A DNA stretch of 42,583 nt, from positions 1 through 42,583 of the forward strand of contig CANQJD010000006.1 in the NCBI GenBank assembly GCA_947624175.1, written 5' to 3'. A program made the position numbers and the translations under genes. Under the pieces are notes generated by a model. That model ran no database searches, had not been told where the DNA came from, and was given only the letters and a program-made list of their open reading frames with translations. The stretch's first letter is position 1, and every line of letters begins with the position of its first letter. Positions 40,345 through 42,583 of this stretch are shown piece by piece. The DNA comes from an uncultured Bacilli bacterium. Its GTDB lineage: Bacteria > Bacillota_I > Bacilli_A > RF39 > UBA660.

Positions 40345-42330
40345 ATGGAACTTAAAGATGTAAAGGGAATTGGAGCTAAAAGTTTAGCCTTACTTAATAA
40401 ATTAAATGTTATGTCAGTTGAGGATTTAATCACTTATTATCCTGTTCGTTACGACATCTTAAAAAGAACAGATTTAAATAATCTAGACTCTGATATGCGA
40501 ATAATAATTGATGGAAAAGTTGAATCTATTCCACTAGTTATTAGAATTAAAGCTGGTCTTAATAAAATGAATTTCAGGTTAGTTACTAAAGATAGAATCT
40601 TTGGAGTATCTATTTTTAATAGAGCTTTTTTAAAACAACATTTAGCAATTGGAACGAGTGTTATAGTAATAGGTAAATATGATAAAGTTAAAAATATTAT
40701 AACAGCTAGTGATATAAAATTAGGAACATTAGGTAATACTGAAAAAATTGAACCAGTTTATCATTTAACAAATGGCTTAACTAATAAAAATATCTCAACA
40801 TTTATAAATATGGCCTTACTTGGAATAGGAAAGAATGTTCCAGATTATATTCCAGATTATTTAATAGAAAAGTATAATTTTGTAAATAAAAAATTAGCTT
40901 TAAATATTATTCATAATCCAAGTGATTTAGAAAAATTAAAAGAAGTAACAACAAGACTTAAGTATGAAGAATTATTTGAATTTATGTTTAAAATAAATTA
41001 TTTAAAGAAAGAAAATTTAAAATTAGATGGTTTAAAAAGAAATATTTTAAAGAAAGATATTACAGAGATTTGTAAAATATTACCATTTACTTTAACGAAT
41101 GATCAAAAAGCGGTTATCGAAGAAATAAGACTTGACCTTAATAGTGAAAAACGAATGAATAGGTTATTACAAGGTGATGTTGGAAGTGGAAAAACAATAG
41201 TTAGTATCATTGCTATGTATATGAATCATTTAAGTGGTTATCAAAGTGCTTTAATGGTACCAACGGAGATTTTAGCTATTCAACATTATAATAATATTAA
41301 GAATTTATTAGGTGATAGAGTTAAGGTTGAGTTATTAACCGGTTCTACTTCTAAGAAAGATAAAACAAGAATATATGAAGAACTTGCAAATGGTGAGATA
41401 TCAATTGTTATTGGAACACATGCTTTAATTCAAAGTGATGTCGTTTATCATAATTTGGGATTAGTTGTAACTGATGAACAACATCGATTTGGAGTTAATC
41501 AAAGAGAAAACTTAAAGAATAAGGGAGTAAGTCCTGATGTTTTATATATGAGTGCAACACCGATTCCAAGAACATATGCTTTAACAATTTATGGCGATAT
41601 GGAAGTATCAACAATTAAAGAAATGCCTAAGGGAAGAGAAGAAGTTACTACGATTTTAAAGAATACTTCGGAGATTACAGATGTTTTAAATTTAATGTAT
41701 GAAGAATTAAAACAAGGACATCAAATTTATGTAATTGCTCCTTTAATTGAAGAAAATGATAGTAGTAATTTAACTAGTGTTAATGAGTTAAAAGATAAGA
41801 TGAATTTAGCTTTTGGTAAGAAATATAAAATTGATTTAGTTCATGGCAAGATGAATAGTCAATTAAAAGATGAAATCATGAATAAGTTTAAAAATCATGA
41901 AGTTGATATTTTAATTAGTACTACGGTTATAGAAGTTGGAATTGATGTTCCTAATGCTAGTATGATGGTTATCTTTGATGCTAATCGATTTGGTTTATCA
42001 GCTCTTCATCAATTAAGAGGTAGAGTAGGTCGAGGTAAGATAAAATCAACTTGTATTTTGATATCTAATGAAGATACTAAAAGGTTAGAAATACTTAAAA
42101 AAACAAGTGATGGTTTTAAACTAAGTGAAGAAGATTTTAAACTTCGTGGTTCTGGAGATTTATTTGGAACTAAACAAAGTGGCGATATGAGTTTTAAGAT
42201 TGCTAATATTAGAGAAGATTATAAGATTTTGTTACAAGCTAATAAAGATGCAAAAGAGTTTTTAGAGAAAGCTTCTCTTAATAATTTAAAATTAAGAGAT
42301 ACCTTAATAAGTAAAGTTAAACAACAATAG
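40345..42330 (+). CDS. recG: ATP-dependent DNA helicase RecG
   Basis: 661 aa, typical length. An N-terminal wedge/OB domain (LNKLNVMSVEDLITYYPVRYD) is followed by superfamily-2 helicase motifs: LLQGDVGSGKT (I), VTDEQHRFG (II, DEQH type), SATPIPRT (III), and ISTTVIEVGIDVPNAS and QLRGRVGRG (V-VI). It remodels stalled forks and branched DNA. GGAGT ribosome site. Stands alone between terminators here. Confidence 0.97.
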   Translation: MELKDVKGIGAKSLALLNKLNVMSVEDLITYYPVRYDILKRTDLNNLDSDMRIIIDGKVESIPLVIRIKAGLNKMNFRLVTKDRIFGVSIFNRAFLKQHLAIGTSVIVIGKYDKVKNIITASDIKLGTLGNTEKIEPVYHLTNGLTNKNISTFINMALLGIGKNVPDYIPDYLIEKYNFVNKKLALNIIHNPSDLEKLKEVTTRLKYEELFEFMFKINYLKKENLKLDGLKRNILKKDITEICKILPFTLTNDQKAVIEEIRLDLNSEKRMNRLLQGDVGSGKTIVSIIAMYMNHLSGYQSALMVPTEILAIQHYNNIKNLLGDRVKVELLTGSTSKKDKTRIYEELANGEISIVIGTHALIQSDVVYHNLGLVVTDEQHRFGVNQRENLKNKGVSPDVLYMSATPIPRTYALTIYGDMEVSTIKEMPKGREEVTTILKNTSEITDVLNLMYEELKQGHQIYVIAPLIEENDSSNLTSVNELKDKMNLAFGKKYKIDLVHGKMNSQLKDEIMNKFKNHEVDILISTTVIEVGIDVPNASMMVIFDANRFGLSALHQLRGRVGRGKIKSTCILISNEDTKRLEILKKTSDGFKLSEEDFKLRGSGDLFGTKQSGDMSFKIANIREDYKILLQANKDAKEFLEKASLNNLKLRDTLISKVKQQ

Positions 42331-42371
42331 TGTCAAGTAAGAAAAAAAATCGTAAAATTTTCAAGTTTATA

Positions 42372-42400
42372 TTGACTAAATTTAAAATTTGTAATAAGAT
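42372..42400 (+). promoter_or_regulatory. Promoter of the putative small RNA
   Basis: TTGACT, 17-base spacer, TAAGAT, a few bases before the first hairpin. Confidence 0.6.
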
Positions 42401-42406
42401 TTAGTT

Positions 42407-42505
42407 GTATGGTTAAACCATACATACACTTACGTTTTTTTGTGAGTGTATATTCAACCAAAACCCCCTGAAGAGTCAGCGAAAGCTGGCTCATTTTTGT
42501 TTTTT
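42407..42505 (+). ncRNA. Putative small RNA or leader RNA with three hairpins
   Basis: Hairpin one GTATGG/CCATAC (42407-42423); hairpin two ATACACTTAC/GTGAGTGTAT (42424-42451) with a T-rich loop; an unpaired AAACCCCC segment; hairpin three GAGTCAGC-GAAA-GCTGGCTC (42473-42492) with a GNRA loop and then T-rich sequence, i.e. a terminator. No start codon with a ribosome site lies inside. It has its own promoter, so a free RNA of about 95 bases is plausible; a leader for the next gene is the alternative. No known family recognised. Confidence 0.45.
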
Positions 42506-42510
42506 ACTTG

Positions 42511-42540
42511 AAATTACGGGGCTTTGTAATTTTTGATTTT
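42511..42540. terminator. Second hairpin near the window end
   Basis: AAATTAC/GTAATTT stem followed by T-rich sequence. It may serve a gene approaching from the right on the other strand. Confidence 0.5.
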
Positions 42541-42556
42541 TATAAAATAATGCTTT

Positions 42557-42577
42557 CAACTACCAACCAACTACCAA
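42557..42577. repeat. Short direct repeat
   Basis: CAACTACCAA occurs twice, one base apart, at the window edge. Meaning unknown. Confidence 0.4.
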
Positions 42578-42583
42578 AATCTA

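Overview
The window is a low-GC (roughly 25-30% by eye) chromosomal segment that looks like a Gram-positive-derived Bacillota/Mycoplasmatota lineage of the host-associated, uncultured kind (RF39- or Erysipelotrichia-like). This placement is an inference from gene style: AT-rich coding, strong AGGAGG ribosome sites, a CIRCE heat-shock operator, WXG100-type secreted proteins, collagen-like proteins, and surface proteins with SipW/TasA-like N-termini. The genetic code appears standard: the tRNA-Trp has a CCA anticodon, and TGA ends several clear genes (miaA, the GtrA gene, the 40-aa peptide gene). No CRISPR array, rRNA or transposase was seen.

Layout. 1-3.1 kb: purB, a double-HTH regulator and three short collagen-like cistrons. 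3.1-8.0 kb (minus strand): a cluster of WXG100/LXG-like helical proteins ending in an NlpC/P60-type hydrolase, preceded by an unassigned 462-aa protein and a 40-aa acidic peptide. It looks like type VII secretion cargo without the secretion machine. 8.1-11.7 kb: tRNA-Trp, a lysine-rich membrane protein coupled to an isolated sufB, a short ssb and an XRE regulator. 11.8-16.4 kb: a small RiPP-type operon (two very short peptide genes, each followed by a hairpin, then a C39-peptidase protein, a 109-aa putative docking protein, a YcaO cyclodehydratase with a C-terminal PxPxP, and a nucleotidyltransferase-like protein). 16.5-21.5 kb: tRNA-Ser(GCU), a dinD/S24-repressor SOS-type pair, a decayed gene fragment, a membrane-anchored protein and an AAA-ATPase/PD-(D/E)XK protein.

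21.5-28.9 kb is the most unusual part. Two large surface-type proteins (534 and 505 aa) are each preceded by a near-duplicate leader of about 190 bases. Each leader has a 22-codon ORF containing a run of exactly eight G, then a long intrinsic terminator, then the ribosome site of the large gene. In both leaders, one extra G would carry the ribosome up to or into the terminator stem, whereas 8 or 7 G make it stop well before. This predicts an on/off switch built from a slippery homopolymer and ribosome-controlled attenuation. The 505-aa protein also holds a 100-base patch with 62% G+C, rich in NNC codons just before a conserved GVRPSINL motif. This resembles the variable region of a diversity-generating retroelement, although no reverse transcriptase or template lies in the window. 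mutL, miaA and an unknown gene lie between the two leaders.

28.9-42.6 kb: HrcA-type htpG-hsp20 operon; a cell-surface glycan operon (HAD phosphatase fused to a GT-C-like membrane protein, UbiA-type prenyltransferase, GtrA proteins, FAD oxidoreductase); glmS; recG; and a promoter-hairpins-terminator unit that looks like a small RNA.

No database search was possible. Family names rest on motifs visible in the sequence; system-level ideas are marked as inference.
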